Origin: an uncultured Faecalibacterium sp.
GTDB taxonomy: Bacteria > Bacillota > Clostridia > Oscillospirales > Ruminococcaceae
Direction of reading: 5' to 3'
Length of the DNA: 64,000 nucleotides
NCBI GenBank assembly: GCA_934503275.1
Contig: CAKSVD010000008.1
Location: forward strand, 1 to 64,000
Translations under genes and position numbers: made by a program
The notes under the pieces: generated by a model
Databases searched by the model: none
What the model was told of the DNA's origin: nothing
Seen by the model: the letters and a program-made list of their open reading frames with translations, nothing else
In this document: positions 47,689 through 58,011 of the stretch, in pieces
Position numbering within the stretch: the stretch's first letter is position 1
Layout: each line of letters opens with the position of its first letter

Positions 47689-49217
47689 TGCGTAAAAGTA
47701 TCTCCACGGCCTTTTTCTCCATGGTGTCCACCCTGATGGTGCTGGGCATCGTGCTGATGGGCTGCTCGGAGTGGGTGCTGTTCAAGAATTATTTTGCGAA
47801 GGATCGCTACGAAACGCTGGATCAGGTGGTAAATGTTGCCAAGCGCACTGCAGAGTATCTGGTAAACAGCGACACCATGCCGCAGGGTGCAGAGCTGGAC
47901 GCGCTGAACACCAAGCTGGAGATCATCGGCGAGAGCGCCGAGGCCTATCTGTTCTTTACAGACCGGCAGGGCAATGTGCTCATCGCCTCCCACCCGGACA
48001 AGCTTACCACCGGCACCGTGCCGCTGGATATCTGCCGGCGCGCCAACGCAGTGGCAGACCCGGACGCCCAGCACTACCACGCTTTCAGCGATCTGGGCGG
48101 CGCACTGACCGAAAAAAGCTATATCGCGGTGGTGCAGACCATCGATGACCAGAGCCTGTTCAGCGGCTGGCTGTTTTTGTGCTCCTCCGGTGCGCAGTTC
48201 ACCGACTTCAAGCAGCAGTTCTGGTCCAACTTCCTCCTGTCTGCCTGCGTGATGCTGCTGTGCGCCAGCGTGCTGACCCGCCTGTTGATGCGTCAGCTTA
48301 CCGACCCGCTGCAAAAGGTCACCGATGCCGCCCAGCGCTTTGGCGGCGGCGACCTCTCCGTCCGCGTGGAGGGCGTGGAGGGCGATGGCGAGGTGGCAGA
48401 CCTTGCCCGTACCTTCAACCAGATGGCGGAGAATATCCAGTCCAACGATAACTCCCGCGGGCAGTTTATGGGCAACATCGCCCACGAACTGCGCACCCCC
48501 ATGACCACCATCAAGGGCTTTGTGGACGGCATTCTGGACGGCACCATCCCGCCCGAGCTGCAGAACCACTATCTGCAGCTGGTCAGCGAGGAGACCGGGC
48601 GTCTTGCACGGCTCATCCAGAATATGCTGGATCTCTCCAAGCTGGAAAGCGGAGAGTATCAGGTGAACGCCCGGATGTTCAATATCTGGGAGACCCTGAC
48701 CGGCGTGGCGCTGGCCGCAGAGCAGCGCATCAACGACGGCATGATCGAGCTGGAAGGCCTGACCATGGACGAAAAGGTGCTGGTCTATGCCGACCCCGAC
48801 CTGATCCATCAGGTGGCCTATAACCTGCTGGACAACGCCATCAAGTTCACCCCGGCGGGCGGCACCATCCGCTTCAGCGTGGAAAAGCTTGGCCCCGAGG
48901 CCGAGATCTCCATCTGGAACTCCGGGCAGGGCATCAGCCCGGAGGCGCTGCCCTATGTGTTTGAGCGGTTCTACAAGGAGGACCGCTCCCGCGGCCTGCA
49001 CGCCCGCGGCTCCGGCCTTGGGCTGAACATCTGCAAGGTGCTGGTCAATCTGTCCGGCGGGCAGATCCGCGTGGAGAGCCAGCAGGGCGAGTGGTGCCGC
49101 TTTGTGTTCACCCTGCCCACCTGCTCCCCCAACCCCGGCGGCATGAAGCGCCTGCCGGACGCCGCCGGTCAGCCCGGCGCGGTGGAGGACCCCGCCAGCA
49201 TGAAGCCGGTAGAATAA
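47688..49217 (+). CDS. sensor histidine kinase
   Basis: A 509-residue kinase: helix 1 (residues about 8-28), extracytoplasmic sensor of about 140 residues, helix 2 (about 178-200), HAMP, HisKA with NIAHELRTPMTTIKGFVDGI, then N box NLLDNAIKFTPAGG, IWNSGQGI, F box YVFERFYKEDRSR and GSGLGLNICKVLV. A C-terminal Pro-rich tail of about 35 residues is extra. It pairs with the regulator before it. Confidence 0.93.
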   Translation: MRKSISTAFFSMVSTLMVLGIVLMGCSEWVLFKNYFAKDRYETLDQVVNVAKRTAEYLVNSDTMPQGAELDALNTKLEIIGESAEAYLFFTDRQGNVLIASHPDKLTTGTVPLDICRRANAVADPDAQHYHAFSDLGGALTEKSYIAVVQTIDDQSLFSGWLFLCSSGAQFTDFKQQFWSNFLLSACVMLLCASVLTRLLMRQLTDPLQKVTDAAQRFGGGDLSVRVEGVEGDGEVADLARTFNQMAENIQSNDNSRGQFMGNIAHELRTPMTTIKGFVDGILDGTIPPELQNHYLQLVSEETGRLARLIQNMLDLSKLESGEYQVNARMFNIWETLTGVALAAEQRINDGMIELEGLTMDEKVLVYADPDLIHQVAYNLLDNAIKFTPAGGTIRFSVEKLGPEAEISIWNSGQGISPEALPYVFERFYKEDRSRGLHARGSGLGLNICKVLVNLSGGQIRVESQQGEWCRFVFTLPTCSPNPGGMKRLPDAAGQPGAVEDPASMKPVE

Positions 49218-49222
49218 CACCC

Positions 49223-49260
49223 GCAGCCAGACTGCCCCGCCCGGGGTGGTCTGGCTGCTT
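49223..49260 (+). terminator. terminator of the two-component operon
   Basis: GCAGCCAGACTGCCCCG pairs with CGGGGTGGTCTGGCTGC, followed by TTTGG. Confidence 0.75.
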
Positions 49261-49269
49261 TGGCGTTGG

Positions 49270-49529
49270 GGCCCTCTCAGGCGCTCCCGCGCCAGCTCTC
49301 CCAAAGGGAGAGCCAAGCCGTAAAACCCGTTGCTAAAGCATTAGGTGCAATGAAGAAGCTTCCGGGCGTGCTCTTGCCTCTCCCTTTGGGAGAGGTGTCA
49401 CCGAAGGTGACGGAGAGGGCGCACGCCGTTACGTTCGTTGCTAAAGCACCAGGAATAACGAGAAAGCTTCCGGCAGTGCTCTTGCCTCTCCCTTTGGGAG
49501 AGGTGTCACCGCAGGTGACGGAGAGGGCG
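49270..49529. repeat. R1 repeat array
   Basis: One full R1 unit followed by a second right half: GCCCTCTCAGGCGC..., CTCTCCCTTTGGGAGAGG twice, GTGACGGAGAGGGCG twice, with a shared GTTGCTAAAGCA linker. The region 49218-49723 contains no gene otherwise. Confidence 0.75.
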
Positions 49530-49723
49530 AGCCCGCCTTATGGACTTTTCACGCTATTTACGACTTTTCAGTGAAAAAAACGGCTGCGGGTTTGATTTTT
49601 TGGCCGTTTTCATGTAAACTAAAAGGTAACCATGCCCGCGTGTTTTCCGGGCGGGAAAAGCCCGCAAAATGCGCAACGCATGGGATAAAAACTGCTAAAA
49701 ATAACGGAGCGTAATGAAATATT

Positions 49724-50374
49724 ATGGCCATCGTAAGTCCTTCTATTCTTTCTGCTGATTTTGACAAGCTGGGTGCAGACTGCCGCATGGTGCTGGATGC
49801 CGGCGCACAGATGCTGCACTACGACGTGATGGACGGGCATTTTGTGCCCAACATCAGCTTTGGCGTGCCGGTGCTCAAAAGCCTGCACAAGGCGCTGCCG
49901 GATGCCTTTTACGACGTGCATCTGATGATCAGCCACCCGCTGCAATACGCCGAGCCCTTTATCAAGGCCGGTGCTACCCTGTATAACTTCCATCTGGAGT
50001 GCGAGGATGATATTCAGGCCACCATTGACGCCGTGCGTGCGCTGGGCTGCAAGGTGGGTCTGACCATCAAGCCCGGCACCCCGGCCGAGGCGCTGGCACC
50101 GTGGCTGGATCAGCTGGATCTGGTGCTGGTGATGAGCGTGGAGCCCGGCTTCGGCGGGCAGAAATTCATGCCCTCGGCGCTGGATAAGCTGCGCTGGCTC
50201 AAGGCCGAGCGGGAAGCACGCGGCCTTTCCTACCTGCTGGAGGTGGACGGCGGCGTGGATGCCGCCACCGCACCCCTGTGCGTAGAGGCCGGTGCCGATG
50301 TGCTGGTGGCGGGCAGTGCCGTGTTCGGCGCTGCCGACCCCGCTGCGGCTGTGGGCGCACTGGCCAGCCTGTAA
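49724..50374 (+). CDS. rpe: ribulose-phosphate 3-epimerase
   Basis: A 216-residue TIM-barrel epimerase: SPSILSADFDKLGADCRMVL, HYDVMDGHFVPNISFGVPVL, DVHLMISHPLQYAEPFIKAG, SVEPGFGGQKFMP, EVDGGVDAATAPLCVEAGAD. Interconverts Ru5P and Xu5P in the pentose phosphate pathway. 12 bp before the rnfD-like gene. Confidence 0.95.
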   Translation: MAIVSPSILSADFDKLGADCRMVLDAGAQMLHYDVMDGHFVPNISFGVPVLKSLHKALPDAFYDVHLMISHPLQYAEPFIKAGATLYNFHLECEDDIQATIDAVRALGCKVGLTIKPGTPAEALAPWLDQLDLVLVMSVEPGFGGQKFMPSALDKLRWLKAEREARGLSYLLEVDGGVDAATAPLCVEAGADVLVAGSAVFGAADPAAAVGALASL

Positions 50375-50386
50375 GGAGGCCTGTAT

Positions 50387-51406
50387 ATGGATGAAGCTTT
50401 GATCCAAGAGCAGGAGCGGCAGCTGCAAAAGACCGGCCGGTACTACAAGCACGTTTTCTGGCTGTGCGTGCCGCTGCTGTGCATGGCCTGCTATTTCTAC
50501 GGGGCGCGTCCGCTGTTGCTGTGCGGCGTTGCTCTGCTTACCGGCAACCTGTGCGACCGTCTGGTGGCGCTGCTGCGCCATCGCGTGTACACAAATAAAG
50601 ATCTCTCCAACGAGAGTTTCAGCCTGATCATCGCCCTGCTCATGCCCGCCACCGTGGACATCTATGTGCTGGTGGTGGCGGTGCTGGCGGGTGTCCTCAT
50701 CGGCAAGGAGGTCTTTGGCGGCTACGGCAGCTACCCCTTCAACCCTGCAGCCGTGGGCTACGCCGTGGCGGCGGTATCGTGGCCGGAGCAGGTGGTGCGC
50801 TACCCGCAGCCCTACACCCCGCTGCCGCTGTGGAACGCCTCCACCGTGCCGGTGGGCAGCGCCATCGAGGATACCCTGCGCAGCGGCGGTATCCTGAACC
50901 TGAACCCCCTCGCCGTTGTGCTGGGTGAGTTCGCCGCCCCCATGGGCACCGGCGCGGCGCTGGTCATTCTGGCCTGCGGCCTTGTGCTGTGGACCCAAAA
51001 GGACGTGCATATCGCCGCATCCGTAAGCTTTCTCGTCACCTGCGGGCTCATCGCCTTCGTTTTCCCGCGTCAGGTAGGTCTGGCAGACAGCGCCTTCTTC
51101 AGCAGTCTGCTGCCCCGCCTGCAGGGCGTCCGGGACGAGCTGCACACCGGCGCGGTGCTGTTCTGCGCGGTGTTCCTGCTCAACGAGCCCTACACCTGCG
51201 CCCATCACCGGCTCGGGCGCATCCTGTACGGCGTACTGGCGGGCATCGCCACCATGGGCTTCCGCTATTTCGGCGTGTACGAGACCGGCGTCTGCTTTGC
51301 ACTGCTGGCGGTCAACAGCGTGTCCGCGCTCATTGACCGCACCGAGGAGCGGCTGTACCGTCTGCTGCACCGTCTGCCGTCCGAGCGAAAGGAGGCTGCG
51401 GAATGA
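50387..51406 (+). CDS. RnfD/NqrB-like membrane protein
   Basis: A 339-residue protein with about nine hydrophobic segments. The RnfD fold is seen in FGGYGSYPFNPAAVGYAVAA and the spacing of helices. In true RnfD a threonine in an SGAT-type motif carries FMN; the matching stretch here reads PLPLWNASTVPVGS, without SGAT. AAGGAGG precedes the ATG. The stop overlaps the RnfE-like gene. rnfC, rnfG and rnfB are not beside it. Role unclear: a cofactor-poor Rnf relative. Confidence 0.75.
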   Translation: MDEALIQEQERQLQKTGRYYKHVFWLCVPLLCMACYFYGARPLLLCGVALLTGNLCDRLVALLRHRVYTNKDLSNESFSLIIALLMPATVDIYVLVVAVLAGVLIGKEVFGGYGSYPFNPAAVGYAVAAVSWPEQVVRYPQPYTPLPLWNASTVPVGSAIEDTLRSGGILNLNPLAVVLGEFAAPMGTGAALVILACGLVLWTQKDVHIAASVSFLVTCGLIAFVFPRQVGLADSAFFSSLLPRLQGVRDELHTGAVLFCAVFLLNEPYTCAHHRLGRILYGVLAGIATMGFRYFGVYETGVCFALLAVNSVSALIDRTEERLYRLLHRLPSERKEAAE

Positions 51407-52128
51407 AAAAGCGTACTGCGGAACTGATCCTGCAAGACCCCGAAAAGTTTGCTCATCATGACCGCGTGTTCCTGAATAACCCGGTGGTCATGCAGGGCAT
51501 GGGTCTGGCGCCGCTGGTGGTCGTGGCCACCACCGGCCAGAACAGCCTGATGCTGGCGGCGGCGGTGGCGCTGCTGCTGGTGCCCTCCCGCGTGCTGGCC
51601 TGCCTGCTCAGCCGCCTTGTGCCTCTGCGGGACGAAGAACCCTCGCCGGAGCAGCTGCAAAAAAAGCTGCTGCCGCGTGCTATTTTGTACGCAGCCAGCG
51701 CCGCCGTGGTGTACTTGGCGGCGTATCCCATTTTGAACCTCGTGTTCGGCACGGGTCTTTTGAACCTTGGCATCTACCTGCCCATGCTGGTGGTGGAGCC
51801 GCTTTTGACCTACCGCTTCGGCCGCGTGCAGGAGACGGTGCACAAGGCGGTCTCCAAGGGCGTGCGCATCACCGTGGGCTATGCGCTGCTGCTGCTCGTG
51901 GTGGGGATGCTGCGCGAGTGGCTCAGCCTTGGCACCGTGTTCGGCGCCCCGGTGGGGCGCTGGGCGCTGCTGCCGCTGGCTAAAATGCCGGCGGGCGGCT
52001 TTATCGTGCTGGGCATCCTGTGCGCCATCTGGCGCGCCGCTGCCGCAAAGCGTAAGGAATTTCTGAAAAAGGAAGCACGGGATACCATGACCGTGCACTA
52101 CCAGAAGGAGGTGGACCGCGAACCGTGA
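51403..52128 (+). CDS. RnfE/NqrD-like membrane protein lacking cluster cysteines
   Basis: A 241-residue protein with about six hydrophobic segments. NPVVMQGMGLAPLVVVATTG aligns with the RnfE stretch that normally reads GMCP, and IYLPMLVVEPLLTYRFGRVQ with the one that reads VVNC; both cysteines that bind the membrane [2Fe-2S] cluster are absent. REWLSLGTVFG near the end is RnfE-like. A charged tail of about 30 residues is extra. Overlaps both neighbours by four bases. Confidence 0.75.
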   Translation: MKKRTAELILQDPEKFAHHDRVFLNNPVVMQGMGLAPLVVVATTGQNSLMLAAAVALLLVPSRVLACLLSRLVPLRDEEPSPEQLQKKLLPRAILYAASAAVVYLAAYPILNLVFGTGLLNLGIYLPMLVVEPLLTYRFGRVQETVHKAVSKGVRITVGYALLLLVVGMLREWLSLGTVFGAPVGRWALLPLAKMPAGGFIVLGILCAIWRAAAAKRKEFLKKEARDTMTVHYQKEVDREP

Positions 52129-52739
52129 AGGAAGTTGTAAGCACCTCGGCAGTGTTTTTCAGCTATGCACTGCTGGCTATTTTTGCACAGAACGCTGTCT
52201 TTACCCGTGCACTGGGCGTGTCCCGCATGGTGCAGCTGGTGGGGGACGACCGCACCAGCAGCGCCTTGTTCGGCATGATGCTGTGCATCACGCAGGTGCT
52301 GGTGGCGCCGGTGGCTTTCTTTGCCGGGCGGTGGTTCATTGCCCCGCTGGATAACCGCGCCCAGCTGCGCCCGCTGGTGTATATCGCCAGCATCGCGGTG
52401 GTGTGTCTGGCAGAGCACCTGGTGCTGTGGCTGCTGCGCAGCCTGCCCCGCCGCGCACAGCTGCTGCGCATCGTGCCGCTGGCCGCGCTGAACAGCGGTG
52501 TGCTGGGCACGGTGCTGGTGGAACGCACCCAGACCTTTACCCTTGGCCAGAGCCTTGGCTTTGGCCTTGGCAGCGGCCTTGGCTATGTGCTGGCGGTACT
52601 GCTGGTCACCGAGGCGCGTCACCGCCTGCGCAGCAAAGCCATCCCCAAGGCATTCCGCGGCCTGCCCATCACGCTGGTGTATATCGGCGTGCTGGCGCTG
52701 GCGATCTATGGCTTTACCGGACATTCCGTCATCCTGTAA
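52125..52739 (+). CDS. RnfA/NqrE-like membrane protein lacking cluster cysteines
   Basis: A 204-residue six-helix protein from GTG 52125. IPKAFRGLPITLVYIGVLAL near the end is a clear RnfA signature, and LLAIFAQNAVFTRALGVSRM and PLAALNSGVLGTVLVERTQT match the two half-helix motifs. The family cysteines of those motifs (GxCP and xNCAVLG) are Ser or missing here. Forms, with the two preceding genes, a coupled D-E-A trio. Confidence 0.78.
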   Translation: MKEVVSTSAVFFSYALLAIFAQNAVFTRALGVSRMVQLVGDDRTSSALFGMMLCITQVLVAPVAFFAGRWFIAPLDNRAQLRPLVYIASIAVVCLAEHLVLWLLRSLPRRAQLLRIVPLAALNSGVLGTVLVERTQTFTLGQSLGFGLGSGLGYVLAVLLVTEARHRLRSKAIPKAFRGLPITLVYIGVLALAIYGFTGHSVIL

Positions 52740-52763
52740 TGCAGACAGGGAGGAAAGGATACC

Positions 52764-53870
52764 ATGGCTAAGTATAAACGTCAGAAGGTCAAGCATTATC
52801 ACCGCAGCTTTTACAACCGGGAAACGCGCGTAAAGCGCGGCATCGGCATCGTGGTGCTGGTGGCGGCAGTGCTGGCAGCCGCATGGTTTGCCGCACCCCA
52901 TGTGCTGGATTGGGCCACCCACACTTGGTATACCGTGGTCAAGGATCGGGACCTGGAGGCCGAAAGCGCTTCCCGCGCCGAGGCAGCAGCCTCCTCTGCG
53001 GCGGCAAGCAGCGCCGCTGCTTCGCAGGCAGCGTCTGAGCCGGAGCCGGAGGAGAAAAAGCCGCTGGACGGCAAGGCCATTACCGGCGGCAGCTGGGCAG
53101 AACTGGATGTGACCACCTTGACCGATGAGGCCGCCATCCGCGCCGCCGCCCGGCAGCTGAAGCAGCAGGGCGCAGACTACGCCCTTGTCACCCTGAAGGA
53201 CGCCGCTGGCACGGTGTACTACGCTTCCGGCTTGGCAAATGCCGCCCAGAGCATCACCGAGAACCCGGTGGACGCGGCAAGCATCGCCGCCATCCTGCGG
53301 GAGGAGGGCATCATCCCGGCAGCGCAGCTTGCCGCCTTTACTGACCCGGTGTCGGTGTACACCGACCGCAGCATGGGCGTGCACTACGATGGAAACAGTC
53401 TCTGGCTGGACAACGTCAGTGCAGCCAAGGGCGGCAAGGCGTGGATGAACCCCTTTGCCGCAAGCGCGGTGCAGTATGTCGGCGACCTCATTGAGGAGGT
53501 GCGGGGCATGGGCTACGAGCAGGTGGTGCTTACCGGGGTGCAGTTCCCCAACATCATCACCCGCAAGCAGGACTTCGGCGCCTCCGGCGGCAAGAGCCGG
53601 GAGGGACGCGCCGCCCAGCTTGCCGCCGATATCGCCGCATGGCAGACCCGCTTTGCGGGCAGCGTGACCCTGTGGGTCAGCTACCCGGACGCACTGTGCA
53701 CCGCCGCCACCGATGCCCTTGGCACCACCGGCGTGTCCCTTGGCATAGAGAATCTGCTGGTCACCAGCAGCGCCGCACTGGATGCGGACAGCCGCGCTGC
53801 GCTGGAGCAGGCTGCTGCCGATGCCGGTGTGCAGCACGTTGTGGTGCACGATACCGCAGCATTCCGCTGA
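52764..53870 (+). CDS. membrane-anchored putative glycoside-hydrolase-like protein (DUF4015-type)
   Basis: A 368-residue protein: basic N-terminus (KYKRQKVKHYHRSFYNRE), one membrane segment (about 30-50), an Ala/Ser/Glu linker (about 70-100), then a barrel-like domain (QGADYALVTLKDAAGTVYYA, REEGIIPAAQLAAFTDPVSV, DLIEEVRGMGYEQVVLTGVQ) resembling DUF4015 putative glycoside hydrolases that may act on wall or surface glycans. The match is from memory and moderate. 24 bp after the RnfA-like gene. Confidence 0.6.
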   Translation: MAKYKRQKVKHYHRSFYNRETRVKRGIGIVVLVAAVLAAAWFAAPHVLDWATHTWYTVVKDRDLEAESASRAEAAASSAAASSAAASQAASEPEPEEKKPLDGKAITGGSWAELDVTTLTDEAAIRAAARQLKQQGADYALVTLKDAAGTVYYASGLANAAQSITENPVDAASIAAILREEGIIPAAQLAAFTDPVSVYTDRSMGVHYDGNSLWLDNVSAAKGGKAWMNPFAASAVQYVGDLIEEVRGMGYEQVVLTGVQFPNIITRKQDFGASGGKSREGRAAQLAADIAAWQTRFAGSVTLWVSYPDALCTAATDALGTTGVSLGIENLLVTSSAALDADSRAALEQAAADAGVQHVVVHDTAAFR

Positions 53871-53902
53871 GAAGCGGCTTTTAAAGAGGGGAGGAAACCA
53901 CT

Positions 53903-55195
53903 ATGAAACCGACTACCTGTTTTGCACCCGCACACATCCTGCTGCCTTCGGAGCAGGTGCCGCTGGAGCAGTGGGGCTGCGTTGCCTGTGACCAGTTCAC
54001 CAGCGACCGCAGCTACTGGCAGCGGGCAGAGGCGACCGCTGCGGGTGCGCCCAGCACCCTGAACCTGATCCTGCCGGAGGTGTATCTGGAGGACGGAGAT
54101 GCCGATGCGCGGGTAGAAAAGATCCACGCCACCATGCAGGACTACGCCCAAAACGTGCTCACCCGGGCGGTGGACGGCTTTATCTATGTAGAGCGCACCG
54201 AGCAGAGTGGCCGGGTGCGGCAGGGTCTTGTGGGGCGTGTGGACTTGGAGGCTTACAGCTACCGCCGGGGCGAAAAATGCACTGTGCGTCCCAGCGAGTG
54301 CACCGTGGAAAGCCGCATCCCGCCCCGCATGAAGGTGCGCACCGGCGCTGCGCTGGAAACGCCCCACATCATGATGCTGGCGGATGACCCGGGCTGCACC
54401 CTCATCGAGCCCATTGCCGCCCACAAGGACAGCCTGCCCAAGGTGTACGAGGGCGAGCTGATGCTGGGCGGCGGTCATGTGGCAGGTTGGGCGGTGGAGG
54501 ACCCTGCCCTCATCGCGCAGATCGAAAACGCGCTGACCGTGCTGGGCAGTCAGGAGGAATTTGACAAGAGATATCCCGATGCCACCCGCCGCGACCCGCT
54601 GACGCTGGCCGTGGGCGACGGCAACCACTCGCTGGCTACCGCAAAGGCCTGCTGGGAGGAACTGAAAAAGACCCTGACCCCGGAGCAGGCAGAGAACCAC
54701 CCCGCCCGCTGGTGTCTGGCAGAGGTGTGCAACGTGCACTCCCCGGCCATCGAGATCGAGCCCATCCACCGGGTGCTGTTCAACGTAGACTGCGCCACCG
54801 TGCTGCTGAGCCTCATCACATGGAGCGATTCCAACATGGCAGGCTGCTGCTTTGGCGGCAGCAAAAAGCAGCCCTTTACGCTGGCAGGCCCCCACATGGC
54901 CAATGTGCTCAGCTTTGAGGACCCCACCGAGCCGCTGACCGTGGGCACCATCGACGATTTTATTTCGGATTATATCGAGCGCCACCCGGAGGCAAAGGTG
55001 GACTATGTGCATGACGAGCCGGCTGTGCGCGCTTTGTGCAAGCAGGGCGCGGTGGCGTTTTTGATGCCGCCCTTCGCCAAGAGCGATCTGTTCCGCGGTG
55101 TTGTGATGGGCGGCGTGCTGCCCCGCAAGACCTTCAGCATGGGACACGCGGAGGAAAAGCGCTACTACATCGAGTGCCGGAAGATCACAGAATAA
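53903..55195 (+). CDS. DUF1015 family protein
   Basis: A 430-residue cytosolic protein with the DUF1015 core [20 protein letters not shown], also seen as the GNHR/S ATAK motif of the family, and the C-terminal FLMPPF...[16 protein letters not shown]. Biochemical role unknown; members often neighbour serine or phosphosugar metabolism genes. Preceded by GGGGAGG. Confidence 0.85.
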   Translation: MKPTTCFAPAHILLPSEQVPLEQWGCVACDQFTSDRSYWQRAEATAAGAPSTLNLILPEVYLEDGDADARVEKIHATMQDYAQNVLTRAVDGFIYVERTEQSGRVRQGLVGRVDLEAYSYRRGEKCTVRPSECTVESRIPPRMKVRTGAALETPHIMMLADDPGCTLIEPIAAHKDSLPKVYEGELMLGGGHVAGWAVEDPALIAQIENALTVLGSQEEFDKRYPDATRRDPLTLAVGDGNHSLATAKACWEELKKTLTPEQAENHPARWCLAEVCNVHSPAIEIEPIHRVLFNVDCATVLLSLITWSDSNMAGCCFGGSKKQPFTLAGPHMANVLSFEDPTEPLTVGTIDDFISDYIERHPEAKVDYVHDEPAVRALCKQGAVAFLMPPFAKSDLFRGVVMGGVLPRKTFSMGHAEEKRYYIECRKITE

Positions 55196-55205
55196 TAGGA
55201 GAACC

Positions 55206-57110
55206 ATGACATTTAAAGAACTGAATCTGTCCGCCCCGCTGCTGCGCGCTGTGCAGGAAGCGGGCTACGAGACCCCCTCGCCCATTCAGGCGGCGGCGAT
55301 CCCGCCGGTGCTGGCTGGCCGGGATCTGATGGGCTGCGCCCAGACCGGCACCGGCAAGACGGCGGCCTTTGCGCTGCCCATGCTGGACCGGCTCACCGCC
55401 AATGCGCCCCGCCGCAAGGGCGCTGTCCGCGCCCTGATCCTGACCCCCACCCGGGAGTTGGCTTTGCAGATCGGCGAAAGCTTTGAGGCCTACGGCAAGT
55501 ACTTGAAACTGCGCAGCACCGTCATCTTTGGCGGCGTGGGACAGGCACCGCAGGTGGAAGCGCTGAAAAAGGGCGTGGACATCCTCATCGCCTGCCCGGG
55601 ACGGCTGAACGATCTGATCGGGCAGGGGTTTATCGACCTGTCCGCACTGGAAATTTTTGTGCTGGACGAGGCCGACCGGATGCTGGACATGGGCTTTGTC
55701 CATGACGTGAAAAAGGTCATTGCAAAGCTGCCCGCCCAGCGCCAGAACCTGATGTTCAGCGCCACCATGCCCGCCGAGATCGAGCAGCTGGCTTCCGGCA
55801 TCCTGCACGACCCCGCCTTTGTCAAGGTGGACCCGGTGTCCAGCACCGTGGACCGCATCCAGCAGAGCCTTTACTATGTGGAAAAGGGCAACAAAAAGTT
55901 TTTGCTGCCGTGGCTCATCAAAAATCTGCAGCCGCCGGTGGTCAACGCGCTGGTGTTCAGCCGCACCAAGCACGGCGCGGATAAGATCGCAAAGGATCTG
56001 ACAAAGCAGGGCATCCCCGCCGCCGCCATCCACGGCAACAAGAGCCAGACCGCCCGCGTTACCGCGCTGGAGGACTTCAAGTCCGGCAAGACCCGGGTGC
56101 TGGTGGCCACCGATATCGCCGCACGCGGCATTGATATCAGCGAGCTTTCCCATGTGTTCAACTACGACCTGCCCGAGGTGCCGGAGACCTATGTGCACCG
56201 CATCGGGCGCACTGCCCGCGCCGGTGCGGACGGCACCGCCGTCAGCTTCTGCGCCCCGGAGGAGCAGGAGTATCTGGCAGGCATCGAAAAGCTGAACCGC
56301 CGCAAGATCCCGGTGGTATCCGGCCATCCGTGGGACGGCGTGCCCGCCCCGGTGCGCCCGGTGCTGCCTGTACGCGGCAAAAAGCCCCGCCCCGAAGCAG
56401 AAAAACAGGCCGAAACTGCGCCCGCAAAGGCTGCAAAGGCAGCTGCGCCCGCGCCGAAGCAGGAGCCGAAGGCCGCAAAGAACGCGGTGCCTGCAAAACC
56501 GAAAAAAGAGGAAACACTGATGCAAGACAGCAACGCAAAGCGCGGGGCCCGCAACGACCGCCGCGCCAACAACCGGGGCGCAAACGCCCCCAAGGAGGCG
56601 GCAGCGCCCCGCGCCCGCCGCGAGAATGCCGCCCCCGCCCGGGGCAGCAACGCCCAGCCCAAATTCGACCCCCATTTTGTCAGCGCCCCGGAGGCCACCC
56701 CGCTGCGCCCGGCCCGCAAGACCCCTGCCGCCCCGGCAGCACCTGCCATCCGCAGCGCACAGGAGCCTCAGAATAACCAGAACGCAAGCCGCAGCGGCAG
56801 CCGCCGCAACGACCGCAATGACCGGGGTGAACAGCGCAATGCCCGCCCCGCTGCCCAGAATAATAATGTCCGCCCTGCCCGCAGCGAGCGTGGCAATGCA
56901 GGCAGCCAGAGCCGCACCGGCAGCGCACCCCGTGCTGCCAAGGCCGAGCCTGCCCGCCGCGGCCGCAATGCCGCCGCCCGGGACGAGGACCCGGGGCTGA
57001 TGCTCATCAGCCGCCGCCCGCCCCAGCAGAAGTACACCAGCTTTGAGGAGTATATGGACGCCCACGGCGGTGCCACCGCACCTATTGAGGATCACAGCGA
57101 AGAAGTATGA
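55206..57110 (+). CDS. DEAD-box RNA helicase with long basic tail
   Basis: A 634-residue helicase: Q motif ([13 protein letters not shown]), motif [21 protein letters not shown], motif [16 protein letters not shown], motif [12 protein letters not shown] and [12 protein letters not shown] in residues 1-375. The remaining ~260 residues are a low-complexity Ala/Arg/Lys/Asn tail that likely binds RNA (cf. CsdA/RhlE tails). Probably acts in ribosome assembly or mRNA turnover. Overlaps the methyltransferase gene by four bases. Confidence 0.93.
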   Translation: MTFKELNLSAPLLRAVQEAGYETPSPIQAAAIPPVLAGRDLMGCAQTGTGKTAAFALPMLDRLTANAPRRKGAVRALILTPTRELALQIGESFEAYGKYLKLRSTVIFGGVGQAPQVEALKKGVDILIACPGRLNDLIGQGFIDLSALEIFVLDEADRMLDMGFVHDVKKVIAKLPAQRQNLMFSATMPAEIEQLASGILHDPAFVKVDPVSSTVDRIQQSLYYVEKGNKKFLLPWLIKNLQPPVVNALVFSRTKHGADKIAKDLTKQGIPAAAIHGNKSQTARVTALEDFKSGKTRVLVATDIAARGIDISELSHVFNYDLPEVPETYVHRIGRTARAGADGTAVSFCAPEEQEYLAGIEKLNRRKIPVVSGHPWDGVPAPVRPVLPVRGKKPRPEAEKQAETAPAKAAKAAAPAPKQEPKAAKNAVPAKPKKEETLMQDSNAKRGARNDRRANNRGANAPKEAAAPRARRENAAPARGSNAQPKFDPHFVSAPEATPLRPARKTPAAPAAPAIRSAQEPQNNQNASRSGSRRNDRNDRGEQRNARPAAQNNNVRPARSERGNAGSQSRTGSAPRAAKAEPARRGRNAAARDEDPGLMLISRRPPQQKYTSFEEYMDAHGGATAPIEDHSEEV

Positions 57111-57955
57111 GCCGGAACGAAGCCTTTGCCCCGTGGCAGTGCCCCCTGTGCGGCGGCGCGCTGCAAGGGGAAAATGACCTGAAATGTGAAAAAGGCCACT
57201 GCTTTGACCATGCCCGGGAGGGCTACTGGCATCTTTTGCCGGTGCAGAGTATGCGCACCAAAGCCCCCGGGGACAGCAAGGAAATGGTAGCTGCCCGCCG
57301 CGCCTTCCTGAACGCCGGATATTACGGCATCTTCGGGCAGGCGCTGGGGGAGTTGTGCCTTGCCCACGGCGTGCCCGCCGCTAAGGACGCCCCGCTGCAT
57401 CTGCTGGACGCGGGCTGCGGCGAGGGCTGGTACGACCGCTGCATCGCGCAGCAGTTCGCGGCGGCAGAAAAACCGTTGCAGCTGGCCGGGTTCGATATCG
57501 CAAAGCCCGCGGTGCGCTTGGCCGCAAAGGCGCTGCCCGCAGCGCAGTACGCGGTGGCGTCCAGCTTTAGCCAGCCGGTGCGCACCGGCTGGGCAGACGT
57601 GCTGCTGAACTGCTTTTCGCCCTTTGCGCAGGAGGAGTTCAGCCGGGTGCTGCGCCCGGGCGGGCGCATGATCTACGTTGTGCCGGGGGCAGAGCATCTG
57701 TACCAGATGAAGGCCGTGCTCTACGAAAAGCCCTATAAAAACCCGGTGCAGCAGGTGGAGTATCCGGGCTTTTGCGCCATCGACGAGCGGGAGGTGCAGG
57801 GCACCATCACCGTGCCCGCCGCCCAGTTGGAGGCGCTGTTTGCCATGACCCCCTACTACTGGAAAACGCCCCGCGACGGTGCGGCCCGCCTTGCGGCTCT
57901 GCCGCAGCTGACCACTACCATCGCCTTCCGCTTTCTTGTGTTTGAAAAGCTGTAA
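57107..57955 (+). CDS. RlmA-like 23S rRNA guanine methyltransferase
   Basis: A 282-residue SAM methyltransferase with the N-terminal zinc site [20 protein letters not shown] and SFDxAREGYW-type motif ([14 protein letters not shown]), SAM motif [13 protein letters not shown] and [17 protein letters not shown]. This is the RlmA(I/II) layout, methylating G745/G748 in 23S rRNA. Which base is modified cannot be told. Coupled to the DEAD-box helicase, which suits an rRNA role. Confidence 0.87.
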   Translation: MSRNEAFAPWQCPLCGGALQGENDLKCEKGHCFDHAREGYWHLLPVQSMRTKAPGDSKEMVAARRAFLNAGYYGIFGQALGELCLAHGVPAAKDAPLHLLDAGCGEGWYDRCIAQQFAAAEKPLQLAGFDIAKPAVRLAAKALPAAQYAVASSFSQPVRTGWADVLLNCFSPFAQEEFSRVLRPGGRMIYVVPGAEHLYQMKAVLYEKPYKNPVQQVEYPGFCAIDEREVQGTITVPAAQLEALFAMTPYYWKTPRDGAARLAALPQLTTTIAFRFLVFEKL

Positions 57956-57962
57956 TTATGAG

Positions 57963-58000
57963 AAAAGGACTGCCGTGCATCTGCACGGCAGTCCTTTTTT
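57963..58000. terminator. bidirectional terminator rlmA / MATE
   Basis: AAAAGGACTGCCGTGCA pairs with TGCACGGCAGTCCTTTT, T on both ends. Confidence 0.9.
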
Positions 58001-58011
58001 GCGAAATGATG

